A stretch of DNA of 41,507 bases from positions 1-41,507 of the forward strand of contig JAFADH010000232.1 of NCBI GenBank assembly GCA_023424995.1, in the 5' to 3' direction. Under the pieces are notes generated by a model. That model did not search any database. It saw only the letters and a list, made by a program, of their open reading frames with translations, and was not told the DNA's origin. Position 1 is the first letter of the stretch; the number at the start of each line of letters is the position of its first letter. A program made the position numbers and the translations under genes. Below, in pieces: positions 16,426 through 25,900 of this stretch. This stretch comes from Bacillota bacterium (GTDB lineage: Bacteria > Bacillota > Clostridia > Lachnospirales > Lachnospiraceae).

Positions 16426-16443
16426 ATGGTTATAAAAATATGA
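16426..16443 (+). other. Possible five-codon minicistron overlapping the GH87 start
   Basis: ATGGTTATAAAAATATGA encodes MVIKI and stop, and the stop overlaps the GH87 ATG (16440) as ATGA. The good ribosome site AGGAGAGGG (16416-16424) is too close for this ATG (1 nt) and rather far for the GH87 ATG (15 nt). Whether it is translated is uncertain. Confidence 0.3.
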
Positions 16444-19400
16444 AAAGACGACAAAGTAAAGCTATATCTGTCATGTTAGTGTTCATTATGCTGGCACTAA
16501 ACTTGACAGGTATAACCACAGTCCAAGCCTCAGCTGTCACATATGAGGCTGAGGGTGCTGTCATGTCCGGAGGTGCCGCTTTTGCGAACGATCACTTAAA
16601 TTACAGCGGCACCGGTTTTACAGGGGGATTTACGGATGGCAATAAGGGGAATGCCAAACTGCAATTCCAGGTACAGGCTCCAGTAAGCAGCCAGTACTAT
16701 CTATCGCTTCGTTATGCCAACGGAACCGGCAGCACGAAGACATTATCATTATTCCTTGACGGGGAATTCCGGGAGCAGGTACAACTGCCTGCAACCGGCA
16801 ACTGGGACACCTGGGGTACCGTTACCCGGATTATCGACCTAAGCCAGGGAAGTCATACTATCGGTTATCATTTTCGATCCTCAGACAGCGGCAATGTGAA
16901 TCTTGACTGCATATCTCTGGAACAGCGTATGACGACACATACGGTACCGGGCAAAATCGAAGCAGAGAATTATATTAATATGAATGGGATCGATACGGAG
17001 AGCTGTTCCGAAGGAACCTTAAATGTCGGCTGGATCCACAGCGGTGACTGGGTGGATTACCGGATCAATGTTCCAAGCACCGGTACCTACCGGGCTGATT
17101 ACCGGATAGCAGGAATTAATTCGACCACACAGATCCAGCTGAGATCCGGTTCCGACACACTTGCCGCAACCAACATAATCAATACGGGCGGCTGGCAGAT
17201 CTATCAGACCAAAGCATCCTCCGGCTTCGTGCTAAATCAAGGCTTACAAACCATCCGCTTATATTTTACCGGAGAGGGTGTCAATTTCAATTACTTTAAT
17301 ATCGTATCCGTGGGAGGGACGCCTACGCCCACTGCTGCTCCTTCTTCTACGCCGACCCCGGTACCGGGAGCGGCCGACCTGGTCATTACAGACATCTCCT
17401 GGTCGCCGGCCAATCCGGAACCCGGCCAGGAAGTCACCTTCCGGGCAGTGATCAAGAATCAGGGAACAGGAAGCAGTCCGGCCGGTATTATTCACGGCGC
17501 TGTCTTTCGTGTGGACGGGACTGCCGTAAGCTGGAGTGACAATCATACCTCCTCCATAGCACCCGGAGCTTCGGTAACCGTTACCTCCAATGGAGGCCCC
17601 AGCGGCAAATCCACCTGGACCGCCCTGTCCGGGACCCATTCCGTAGAGGCATACGTGGACGACATTAACAGAATTGCAGAATCTAACGAGAGCAATAATA
17701 CATATACCGAGCCGCTTACCGTTACTTCCTCTTCACTGCCGGACCTGGTAATAACGGATATCATCTGGTCTCCGGCCAATCCTCTGACGAATGATGAGAT
17801 CACTTATAGTGCTGTCATTAAAAATCAGGGAGCTGCCGCAAGTCCTGCCGGAATTATCCATGGGGTGCTCTTTAGCGTGGATGGCAGCAGTGTTGCCTGG
17901 AGCGATACGCATACCGCCTCCATCCCTGCCGGTGCTTCGGTAACCGTCACGGCCAACGCAGGCCCATCGGGTAAGGCTACCTGGACGGGGACCACCGGTA
18001 CCCATACGGTAGCTGCTGTGGTGGACGATGTACTTCGAATTACGGAGGCGGACGAGAACAATAATACACGCTCGGAATCCATTACCGTCAGTCTGCCGAG
18101 CAGGCCCGACCTTATCGTCACTGATATCTCCTGGACGCCTTCGGCTCCAGCGGCAGGAAATTCTGTAATATTCCGTGCAACGGTTAAAAATCAGGGTACT
18201 GCTGCCACATCCCCTTCTGCTCCTTTTACCGTTGCCTTTTATCGCAACGGAATTGAACTTGGCCGTACGGATAGTTATGCCGCTTCCATCCCGGCTGGAA
18301 GCTCCGTTACGCTTACCCAGAGCGGAGGAGCCTGGACCGCTGTCGACGGAGTACATAATATCAGTGCAGCGGCCGACGATACCAATACTGTGAACGAACT
18401 GGATGAGACAAATAACTCCGCCAGCAAAAGTCTTATAATCGGAGCCTATGATGACTACGGTGCCGCCCTGCCGTACGACACCTATGAGGCGGAAGCTATG
18501 ACAATTCGCGGAGGAACCGTAATCGGTCCGAATACCCAGTGGTGTACGGCTGCCTCCGAAGCTTCCGGAAGAAAGGCCGTGGAGTTAAGACAGGGCCAGT
18601 CCGTAGAGACCACGCTGGATAATGCGGCCCAGGGTATCGTGGTCAGATATTCCATGCCGGACAGCCCCACCGGTTCTGACATCTACCAGTATCTCAGCTT
18701 ATATGTTAACGGCACACAGGTCGGTGATATGTACTTCACCAACCGCTATGCGCATCAATACGGTAATTACGGCTCTGACGGCGGTGAGATGCAATGGTCG
18801 AATACTCCCGGCATTAACCATCACAGATTCTATGATGAGTCCAGAATATTGCTTGGGCAGCAGTATCCGGCCGGAAGTACCGTCAGGCTTCAATGGGATG
18901 CCAACGATTTAAATCCAAGCGGATCGCAATATATTCTCATTGATTTTATTGAGACGGAGGCCGTTCCCGCAGCTTTATCCAAACCTTCAGATTATGTATC
19001 CATCACCAGCTACGGTGCGGTTCCCAATGACGGTGCCGATGATACCCAGGCCATGACGGCTGCCATAGCTGCAGTGAACGGGACGACAATAAAAGGTGTA
19101 TGGATACCGGCCGGCACCTTCGATTTTAATACCGGCACCAGAGGAGCCACGAAGATCCGCCTTCCGGGCGGAGTATCCGTAAAGGGTGCCGGAATATGGC
19201 GTTCCACCCTCCGGGGAGATTATGCCGGCTTCTATCTCCAGGGCGGCAATGTGACTCTTTCCGATTTTACTATCAGCGCTGACGAGACATACCGCTCCAA
19301 TGCTTCGGGTATCGCCGGTATCGAAGGAAATGCATATAATTCAACCATAACAAATCTCTGGATTGAACATACCAAGGTAGGCTTATGGCTGAATGAAGGA

Positions 19401-20117
19401 ACCCAGAACGCATTGATCTCCAGGCTCCGCGTCAGAAATACCTGGGCAGACGGCATCAACCTGAACGGAGGAACCAAAAATACTGTGGTTGAACACTGTA
19501 ACTTCCGTAATACCGGTGACGACGGCATGGCTATGTGGTCAAAATCCTTAAACGGCGGCACCGGTACAGTCGAGGGCTGCACCTTCCGGTACAATACGGT
19601 CCAAATACCGAACCTGGCAAACGGTATCGGTATCTATGGAGGCAGAAACAATAGCGTAAGCCATAATCTAATTCTTGATGTGGTCGATAACGGATCCGGT
19701 ATACAGTTCGGGACAAATCATGCTCCTACTGCCTTTACCGGGACATTGACCATATCGGATAACAAGCTTGTGCGTTGCGGCTCCTGGCATCACGATTACG
19801 GTTATGAGATCGGTGCAATATGGGCTTATTGGATCAATAACAGCGGCCTTGCCCAGAATCTCACTGTTAATGTTACCAATAACCTGATTGACCTCAGCAC
19901 ATATTCCGGATTATTTATCGAAGAACCAAGCTCCGGCGCTTCCGTAACCTACAGCTCCAACATTATTACCGGTCCGGGAACCTATGGCGTGTATATAAGA
20001 GGCTCGGCAAACGGTTCCGCCGCATTCAGCTCCAATACCGTCACAGGTGCCGGTATCGGTAAATTCCTGAATGCTTCCCCCAGCTTCACAGTCACCGGAT
20101 CAGGCAACAACTGGTAG
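16440..20117 (+). CDS. Secreted multidomain GH87-type alpha-1,3-glucanase/mycodextranase (candidate)
   Basis: A 1225-residue exported enzyme. Order: signal peptide (1-32, ending ASA); CBM35-like domain (about 33-165); CBM6-like domain (168-295, starting GKIEAENY); Thr/Pro linker (296-312); three CARDB modules (starting near 313, 435 and 557, each DLVITDI-like); a third CBM-like beta-sandwich (about 682-850, starting YEAEAM); and a right-handed beta-helix catalytic part (853-1225) opening with SITSYGAVPNDGADD. Asp1004 and the pair Asp1027-Asp1028 (ADGIN...NTGDDG) have the spacing 23/24 known for the catalytic Asp residues of GH87 enzymes. No cell anchor is seen, so it is probably released. It is controlled by the LacI-type operator at its promoter. 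It could instead be another beta-helix polysaccharidase, but the locus supports alpha-1,3-glucan. AGGAGAGGG lies 15 nt before the start. Confidence 0.85.
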   Translation: MKRRQSKAISVMLVFIMLALNLTGITTVQASAVTYEAEGAVMSGGAAFANDHLNYSGTGFTGGFTDGNKGNAKLQFQVQAPVSSQYYLSLRYANGTGSTKTLSLFLDGEFREQVQLPATGNWDTWGTVTRIIDLSQGSHTIGYHFRSSDSGNVNLDCISLEQRMTTHTVPGKIEAENYINMNGIDTESCSEGTLNVGWIHSGDWVDYRINVPSTGTYRADYRIAGINSTTQIQLRSGSDTLAATNIINTGGWQIYQTKASSGFVLNQGLQTIRLYFTGEGVNFNYFNIVSVGGTPTPTAAPSSTPTPVPGAADLVITDISWSPANPEPGQEVTFRAVIKNQGTGSSPAGIIHGAVFRVDGTAVSWSDNHTSSIAPGASVTVTSNGGPSGKSTWTALSGTHSVEAYVDDINRIAESNESNNTYTEPLTVTSSSLPDLVITDIIWSPANPLTNDEITYSAVIKNQGAAASPAGIIHGVLFSVDGSSVAWSDTHTASIPAGASVTVTANAGPSGKATWTGTTGTHTVAAVVDDVLRITEADENNNTRSESITVSLPSRPDLIVTDISWTPSAPAAGNSVIFRATVKNQGTAATSPSAPFTVAFYRNGIELGRTDSYAASIPAGSSVTLTQSGGAWTAVDGVHNISAAADDTNTVNELDETNNSASKSLIIGAYDDYGAALPYDTYEAEAMTIRGGTVIGPNTQWCTAASEASGRKAVELRQGQSVETTLDNAAQGIVVRYSMPDSPTGSDIYQYLSLYVNGTQVGDMYFTNRYAHQYGNYGSDGGEMQWSNTPGINHHRFYDESRILLGQQYPAGSTVRLQWDANDLNPSGSQYILIDFIETEAVPAALSKPSDYVSITSYGAVPNDGADDTQAMTAAIAAVNGTTIKGVWIPAGTFDFNTGTRGATKIRLPGGVSVKGAGIWRSTLRGDYAGFYLQGGNVTLSDFTISADETYRSNASGIAGIEGNAYNSTITNLWIEHTKVGLWLNEGTQNALISRLRVRNTWADGINLNGGTKNTVVEHCNFRNTGDDGMAMWSKSLNGGTGTVEGCTFRYNTVQIPNLANGIGIYGGRNNSVSHNLILDVVDNGSGIQFGTNHAPTAFTGTLTISDNKLVRCGSWHHDYGYEIGAIWAYWINNSGLAQNLTVNVTNNLIDLSTYSGLFIEEPSSGASVTYSSNIITGPGTYGVYIRGSANGSAAFSSNTVTGAGIGKFLNASPSFTVTGSGNNW

Positions 20118-20161
20118 TCGGACTAAAAAGCTTGATCAACATACCATAAATAAACTACACC

Positions 20162-20258
20162 CTTATATTAAACTGCATTCTTATATTAAACTATATCCTT
20201 ATATTAAACTGCATCCTTATATTAAACTGCTGCCTTATATTAAACTGCTGCCTTATTA
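20162..20258. repeat. Five and a half tandem copies of an 18-bp unit
   Basis: The unit CTTATATTAAACTGCATC occurs at 20162, 20180, 20198, 20216 and 20234, followed by a partial copy at 20252. The last four positions of each copy vary, while the core CTTATATTAAACT is invariant in all full copies. The array begins 45 bp after the GH87 stop codon and ends just before the terminator, so it is transcribed as 3' untranslated RNA. In one frame it would encode repeats of PYIKL, but no start for that reading is convincing. Confidence 0.9.
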
Positions 20259-20264
20259 AAAATG

Positions 20265-20310
20265 AAACAGCCTTCAAACCTCTTGAAATACCTGGTCTGA
20301 AGGCTGTTTT
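20265..20310. terminator. Terminator between the convergent GH87 and membrane-protein genes
   Basis: AACAGCCTTCA (20266-20276) pairs with TGAAGGCTGTT (20298-20308), followed by TT. The minus strand also ends in a T-rich stretch, so it may serve both converging transcripts. Confidence 0.85.
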
Positions 20311-20390
20311 GATAATCCATGCTTTCTCGATTACCAGCTTCCCTTTGCATCCGATTATTTTAGTACTTTCTTCTTAGTAAGGCAATGCTC

Positions 20391-20487
20391 TCAGTCATCC
20401 AATAGATCCGTGCCATTTTTCATATCAGCCTCTGCTTCCGATATAGCAGCAACTGTCTCAAACTGCTCCGCTAACTGCTCGTATGCC
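20391..20487 (-). other. Possible frameshifted C-terminal extension of the neighbouring membrane protein
   Basis: Just after the stop of the membrane-protein gene (20488), another frame continues as NEAYEQLAEQFETVAAISEA and then EADMKNGTDLLDD to a TGA at 20391. The composition is that of a real acidic helix. Removal of one A from the GAGAAATGAG stretch at the stop would join it in frame to FWKKE. Either a recent frameshift has shortened the protein, or the open frame is chance. Confidence 0.35.
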
Positions 20488-21585
20488 TCATTTCTCCTTC
20501 TTCCAAAACCTTCTGATTAACCCTGCCGTAATTGCTGCAAGACCGACAATCAATGCCTGCAGCAGAATAACCTCTTTTCCTTCTCCTGAGAATATCCCTT
20601 TCTCTTCTTCATCTTCCGTATCTTCCTCTGTTTCCGGTTCACTTGTGCGTTCTATCTTCTGCTCCACAGCAGGAAGGTCCTTGTCCGCAGGATCACTGAT
20701 ACATATCCAGCCTCTATATCCGAAGTGGTACGGCACCTGTCCCCAGAGTCTTCCATTGAGATCCGTATAGGTCTGTGTAATCGAATTATTTTCTGTTATA
20801 CTATTTATGTCCTTGGTTATTGTGCCGTTAATCACGCCCGAACCGGGATAGCTCCATACAAGAACCGGGTCCTCTCCCATCGCATAGTCGTCAAATTCCC
20901 CGGCATAATCCTTAAACTCCGCGGCATACTGCTCCAGGAAGGCGATATTATCATAGACTAACAGCATATCCCGCATCCGTACCCAGCCTGTGGAACGGTC
21001 CTCCAGTTGAATCACTCCCCATTTTCTGTTCTTTTTATCCAGATAAGTGAAGGAAACATAATACTCTGTTCCGTTCTCCAGTGTGCTGACTGTCTTGCCG
21101 GAATTGGGATTTTCCTTCATTGTGACGCTTCCGTCAGCACCGTTGGCAGTATAGCTTCGTCCTTCCTGCTCACATTCCCGGCTGTAGTTTATATAGAAAT
21201 CATCACTCGGCGTCCATATTAAATCGGCAGCGGCGGTCTGGGGGAACAGGGTAAGACAAAGGCCGATGCCGTAAGAGAAGGCATTGACCAGAACGGCAAA
21301 AGTAACCGGCCGGAGATATCCCTTGCCATATCTCCTGAAGTAATACGCCTCCGCCGCCACAACCGCCAGCTCTAATATAATCGCCGCCGCCCAGGGATTA
21401 ACACCGGTATAGCCGGTTGCAAGATAATAGATCAATACCACCGGCGGGTTGGTAATCACATTAACAAGCATCAGCAATCCAAGGTCCTTCTTACTTCGGA
21501 TCCCATAGATTAATGCGAATAATACCTCCAGCCCCTGTGTCAGAACAAATGATATAACGATGGGGAGAATAAGCGAAAAACCCAT
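20488..21585 (-). CDS. Membrane protein with extracellular SH3-like region, function unknown
   Basis: A 365-residue protein that I cannot name. It has about four hydrophobic segments in the first 125 residues. A soluble region (about 125-320) then contains short motifs typical of SH3-like/surface domains: GTEYYVSFTYLDKKNRKWGVIQ, STGWVRMRDM and LNGRLWGQVPYHFGYRGWICI. An acidic stretch (TEEDTEDEEEKG) follows, then a final hydrophobic helix and a basic FWKKEK tail. It probably exposes the central region outside the cell. It follows the MFS-type gene by 88 bp and is presumably cotranscribed with it. The 3' end may be frameshifted. Confidence 0.72.
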   Translation of the reverse strand: MGFSLILPIVISFVLTQGLEVLFALIYGIRSKKDLGLLMLVNVITNPPVVLIYYLATGYTGVNPWAAAIILELAVVAAEAYYFRRYGKGYLRPVTFAVLVNAFSYGIGLCLTLFPQTAAADLIWTPSDDFYINYSRECEQEGRSYTANGADGSVTMKENPNSGKTVSTLENGTEYYVSFTYLDKKNRKWGVIQLEDRSTGWVRMRDMLLVYDNIAFLEQYAAEFKDYAGEFDDYAMGEDPVLVWSYPGSGVINGTITKDINSITENNSITQTYTDLNGRLWGQVPYHFGYRGWICISDPADKDLPAVEQKIERTSEPETEEDTEDEEEKGIFSGEGKEVILLQALIVGLAAITAGLIRRFWKKEK

Positions 21586-21673
21586 TATGATTAACCTTCC
21601 TTTCTAATCCTGCCATTCATGATTTATATTGAAAATCTTTATTATATTAAGTATTTTTTCTAAATCTGCTTTT

Positions 21674-22777
21674 TTAAGTACCGTTATCCCTGGGGAGGAC
21701 TTTCATAAGTCCTGTCATCAGAAATATCACGGATATGAGTGAGGCTGCCGAAAAACCCGCGGTGGTGGATAACCATACCGGCAGTTCCAGATATACCGGT
21801 ATAAACCCAAGAAACAGGGCAAAGGTCAGCAGCCCGAAAGAAAACCCTTTACAGCCCGGTAATATTCTCGCCATTGCCCATAGTGTAACCGGCATGGTCA
21901 TATTGAAGAAAAACACTGCTGCCACACCGCATAAGGGTATATCGGAGAATATGAATAAGACTGCCGCCAATCCCAGTGAGATTACGGATGCTTTTTTTAT
22001 CCCCATGATTACACAGGCAAAGCCTCCGCCCATCTTCCCGAGAACTACCGCAGCAATATAGACAGCAGACCATAGCCCAATACTCTTCCATTGAAAGGCT
22101 GATACCAATCCCACATAGGAACGCAATACGACCACCAGGAACAAAAACCCTGCGGCAAGGATATTCCCCCGAGAGGAAGTCCCTCTTAAGGATACCGGTG
22201 CATTCTCCGATTGATATGCTTTCATACCGGCATGATCTGCTCTTCCATAGCCCGAAGCCGGGCCGCTGATATGTATCTCTCTTGAATATCCGTGTCCTGT
22301 ATATAAAATCAAAGCAGCCATAAGTAACAGGATAAGGATTACCGCCGGCACGGGTGTCTGATCCTGCTTTCCCAAAAGTGTGCCCAGATAGATACCCAAT
22401 GCCCCGGGTGATACAAATATGCCCAATAATACAGGTTTATCCCTGCTCGAATTCAATACGTCAATACTGCCTCCGATATGGAACAATCCATTTCCGATGC
22501 CGGCGATTACGACGGCAATCACCGGTGCACTGCCGGAGATATATGCCAGGGCAACCAATCCGCAGCCACAGGCGGCACATATTGCATTCCTGTTCCACCG
22601 GTCTGCCAGAAGCCCAATGGGCATCTGTAATGCAAAGGCACAGAAGTTATACAGCAGCAGACGGATTCCCCATTGCTCCTGATGGTACAGCAGACGGAAC
22701 ATAAGAAAAGCACAGGCAAAATCCACGGCAAAATGAGCAATTGCATATATGGATATCAGTTTACGTTTATATATCAT
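21674..22777 (-). CDS. MFS-type membrane transporter
   Basis: A 367-residue membrane protein with roughly eleven or twelve hydrophobic segments, in keeping with the major facilitator superfamily. The loop LADRWNRNAI near residue 60 corresponds to the family's loop 2-3 motif (GxLaDRxGRr). GIGNGLFHIGG near residue 100 resembles the fosmidomycin-resistance-like branch of the superfamily. The substrate is unknown. GGAGAAG precedes the ATG at 22777. It has its own promoter after the GH87 terminator, with a weak match to the glucan-locus operator. Confidence 0.8.
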   Translation of the reverse strand: MIYKRKLISIYAIAHFAVDFACAFLMFRLLYHQEQWGIRLLLYNFCAFALQMPIGLLADRWNRNAICAACGCGLVALAYISGSAPVIAVVIAGIGNGLFHIGGSIDVLNSSRDKPVLLGIFVSPGALGIYLGTLLGKQDQTPVPAVILILLLMAALILYTGHGYSREIHISGPASGYGRADHAGMKAYQSENAPVSLRGTSSRGNILAAGFLFLVVVLRSYVGLVSAFQWKSIGLWSAVYIAAVVLGKMGGGFACVIMGIKKASVISLGLAAVLFIFSDIPLCGVAAVFFFNMTMPVTLWAMARILPGCKGFSFGLLTFALFLGFIPVYLELPVWLSTTAGFSAASLISVIFLMTGLMKVLPRDNGT

Positions 22778-22799
22778 GCCTGCTTCTCCTTTGCATACG

Positions 22800-22811
22800 G
22801 TAATCAGTTAA
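22800..22811. promoter_or_regulatory. Degenerate copy of the LacI-type operator at the MFS promoter
   Basis: GTAATCAGTTAA matches 10 of 12 positions of TTAATCGGTTAA and lies 12 bp downstream of the -10 of the MFS promoter. One of the changes falls in the central CG, so binding may be weak or absent. Confidence 0.35.
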
Positions 22812-22822
22812 TTCTCTGTAAA

Positions 22823-22851
22823 ATTATACCACTCTTATAAATATGATGCAA
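22823..22851 (-). promoter_or_regulatory. Promoter of the MFS gene
   Basis: On the minus strand, TTGCAT (22851-22846) and TATAAT (22828-22823) are separated by 17 bp. The -10 is perfect, while the -35 matches 4 of 6. The MFS ATG is 46 bp downstream of the -10. Confidence 0.7.
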
Positions 22852-22861
22852 ATAATTGCTG

Positions 22862-22909
22862 AAATAAAAGGACTTTCCCAGCGGTAACCCTTATCCTCTG
22901 AGAAAGCCC
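22862..22909 (-). terminator. Terminator of the importer-GH87 operon
   Basis: On the minus strand, GGGCTTTCTCAG pairs with CTGGGAAAGTCC (12 bp with two G-U pairs), followed by TTTTATTTC. It lies 33 bp after the stop of the second GH87 gene. Confidence 0.85.
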
Positions 22910-22941
22910 ATTATCTGACGATATGTAAATGCCGTGTAAGA

Positions 22942-25900
22942 TCAGACTTTATGATTTCTTCTTTTTCTCCAAGCCACGGTACCTGCTGCCAGAGCGCCGA
23001 TAACAGCGACGGCAGCACCCGCTGCTATAAGAATGACAGCGGCATTGTCCCTGACGTCCGCATTGTCCTCCTCCGGCCCGTTCGCGGTCCCATCCTCCTG
23101 TTTCGTCATATCCTCGGCAGAATCGATGGATACCGCTAAGGTAAAGCTGTCCCCGGCACTGTTATTCACTGCCTCCAGCATCATATCCCGTATCAGATTA
23201 TTCTTTGCAGCAGCATTTCCCCTTGCACCCTTTAATACGTCAATTCCATAGGTACCGCTGCCCAGGATGGCATTGCCCTCCAGCAGCACATCGCTTATGG
23301 CCCCCCGGTTGGAGAAGGAGATGCCCTGGCGGGAGCTGTTAAGAATCAGGTTATCCAGCACGAGAACCTTCGCCCGGTTATCATTCCCCTGTACGGTATT
23401 GAACCAGATGGCGCCGTTGTCCTGTTTGTTATTGCCATCCTCACTGCCGCAGCGCAGCAAGGTATTCCGGGCTACGGTAACCGTACCGGCAAAAGGCTGC
23501 GGATCAAAATTCGTACTGATATTGATACCTGCTCCGTTCACCACCGTATCATAGATCACATTATCCGTAATCTCAATATCGGTACCGCCATACACTGCGA
23601 TGCTGTTGGCCAGCCACTGCAGGCCCACGGTATTGAAGCTGATCTTAATATTCGTATCACTCTTCTCCGAGGACCACAGAGCGATGGCATCATCTCCCGT
23701 ATTGCGGATATCGCATTGTTCCACCACCGCATTGGAGGTACCCTTACGCAGATTTATCCCGTCCGCAAAGGTATCACGGATGCGGCAGCCCGCAACCTTC
23801 ATTCCGTCCATGTTATGGATCCAGATCCCGGTCTTGTAGTGCTGTATCCAAATATTCTGAACCGTCAGGTTTTTCATGTCATATGTATTATAATCCGACT
23901 CAATGGCAGAAGGATCGATGGCATCCCTTCTCGCCTCCGCGGTTCCCCGCAATGAGAAATCATATAAGGCAGTATTGCTTGCCTTTATGAAAAATGCCGC
24001 GTAATCCCCCTGCAGTACACTGTGCCACATGCCCGCACCCCGGAAGGTTACATTATCCTCAATAATCAGTATGCCTCTGTTTTTATCCTGACCGTCTCTC
24101 GCATCATAACCGCCTGTGGGAGAATTGATATCGAATACACCGGCAGGGATCCATATCTCCCTGCCCTGCTCCAGAGCTGCCTTCATACAGTCATATACTG
24201 CCTTGGAATCATCCTGTCCGTCTCCTGCCACCGCACCGTAATCGGTGATCGACAGGCTGTTCCGGGGCTGCAGGTGAGCCTCGGCGGCCTCCTCTGCATC
24301 CACTTCGTCTATGATATAGTACTCCGCATAATTAGCGGCATCCTTTTGGAGCTTGATCACCGTACCGGCGGGATAGGTCCGGTCCAGCCTGATGCCTGTC
24401 TCGTCAAAGAAATGATGGGGCTGTCCGTCCGCAGGCTGATTCGTCCAGGGATAGGAGCCATATACCCAGCTGTATCTGGAGGTCAGATCAACGGCCTGCT
24501 TCTTCTTACCGTCAATATACAGATTAAGGGTCGCATCCATCCCCTGTCCGTCCGGACTGTCGGGAATGCAATACCTGATGGTCAAAGCATTGGCAGGCTC
24601 AACCAGCGTGATCTTTATATTCTGACCCGTACGGTCCAGACGGACAGCAAGCCTGCCTGCCGCCTCACTCGGTATCTCATGATATGCCCTGTTCTCCTCC
24701 AGAACCGTTCCCGTCGTAATACAATCCTCCGCCTGATAGGCAACATAGGGCAGATCAGCTCCGCGATAGCTTGCCGGAAGTCCGCTTTCCCCAGCGCCCA
24801 CCGGAAGATACTTCTTAAGACGCAGCTTCGTGTCGCCACTTTTTAAGTAATCCGTGCCTGCCCTGGTGTACAGCTCCCAGCTCTTATCCTCATACAGGTA
24901 TTTATCACTTTCCGTCTCTCTGATTCGAACCCTGCTGCCTGTATACTGAAGCTCGAAGATGCCCTCCAATACCTGCTCATTCTCATAGATCAGGTATTGC
25001 CTTGTATCGGTAAAGGTACGCAGGGGTACTGCCTGTGCTTCTTTCTCAGAGGCAGCGACGGTTTCCACCTGCGCTTCCTCATAGTTCCACTGTGTTGTTG
25101 CTTCTTCAATGGATACCAGACTGCTCTGCGCCATACCGGACAGCTTCTGTATATTCAGATATGCCCTCAGGTAAGACGGGACATCGGTATAATAGCTGCT
25201 GATCAGCAGCGTCTGCTCGCGGGTGCCTGCCATGACCCCCCATAAGCTGCCGTCACCGGCTGCTCCCTGATCCTCAGGCAGGCAGCGCAGGGTTCCGTTG
25301 CCCTTATTAATTACATAATCACCGGTTTCCCTGTTCTGAAGGAAGTAAGTTCCTTTCGCATCTCCGGCAGTCAGTTTCCAGTGGGATCTTGCGTCACCGG
25401 CGTCACATGCACGGTATGCAATGGCTCCGGAGGAATTCTCATAGAGATATTCCCCTTCTGCCGCACTGCTGAACAGCCGGATATAATTCCCCGATGCCAT
25501 GATCTTTTCCAACGCCTGCAAACCCGTATCTGTTCCGCTGCCCGTGCTGCCTGTCTCCGCTTCATCTACCCGGATCGGTTCCCAGTGGGGCGTTCCCCAC
25601 GTAGGCTGCACCGCATTCGAAGCTTCCGCACGTCCATTCAGGCTTTCCATGTGAAGATAACTGTCAGGTCTGCCAGAATCCTGAAAAATGACCGCCTTGG
25701 GAAACTCATTGTTTTTATGTCTCAACAGCTTCCAATAGAAAATTTGTTCCTTTGAGAATTCCAGGCTGCCGGTATCCTCCCTGATATACAGGTATTCCCC
25801 CGATTCCGCGTTCTGAAGAGCAGTGAGTCCGGACGCTGCATCATAGGCCAGCTTCCACTGTGCATTCCCGTCCTCTGCCTTGGCATTGCCGTATACCGCA

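Noticed and set aside
20162..20258. CRISPR array
   Set aside because: The repeats are directly adjacent 18-bp units without spacers, so it is a simple tandem repeat.
24022..24846. Plus-strand open frame (274 codons) opposite the anchored GH87 gene
   Set aside because: It is antisense to a well-supported coding region, has no ribosome site and reads as low-quality protein.
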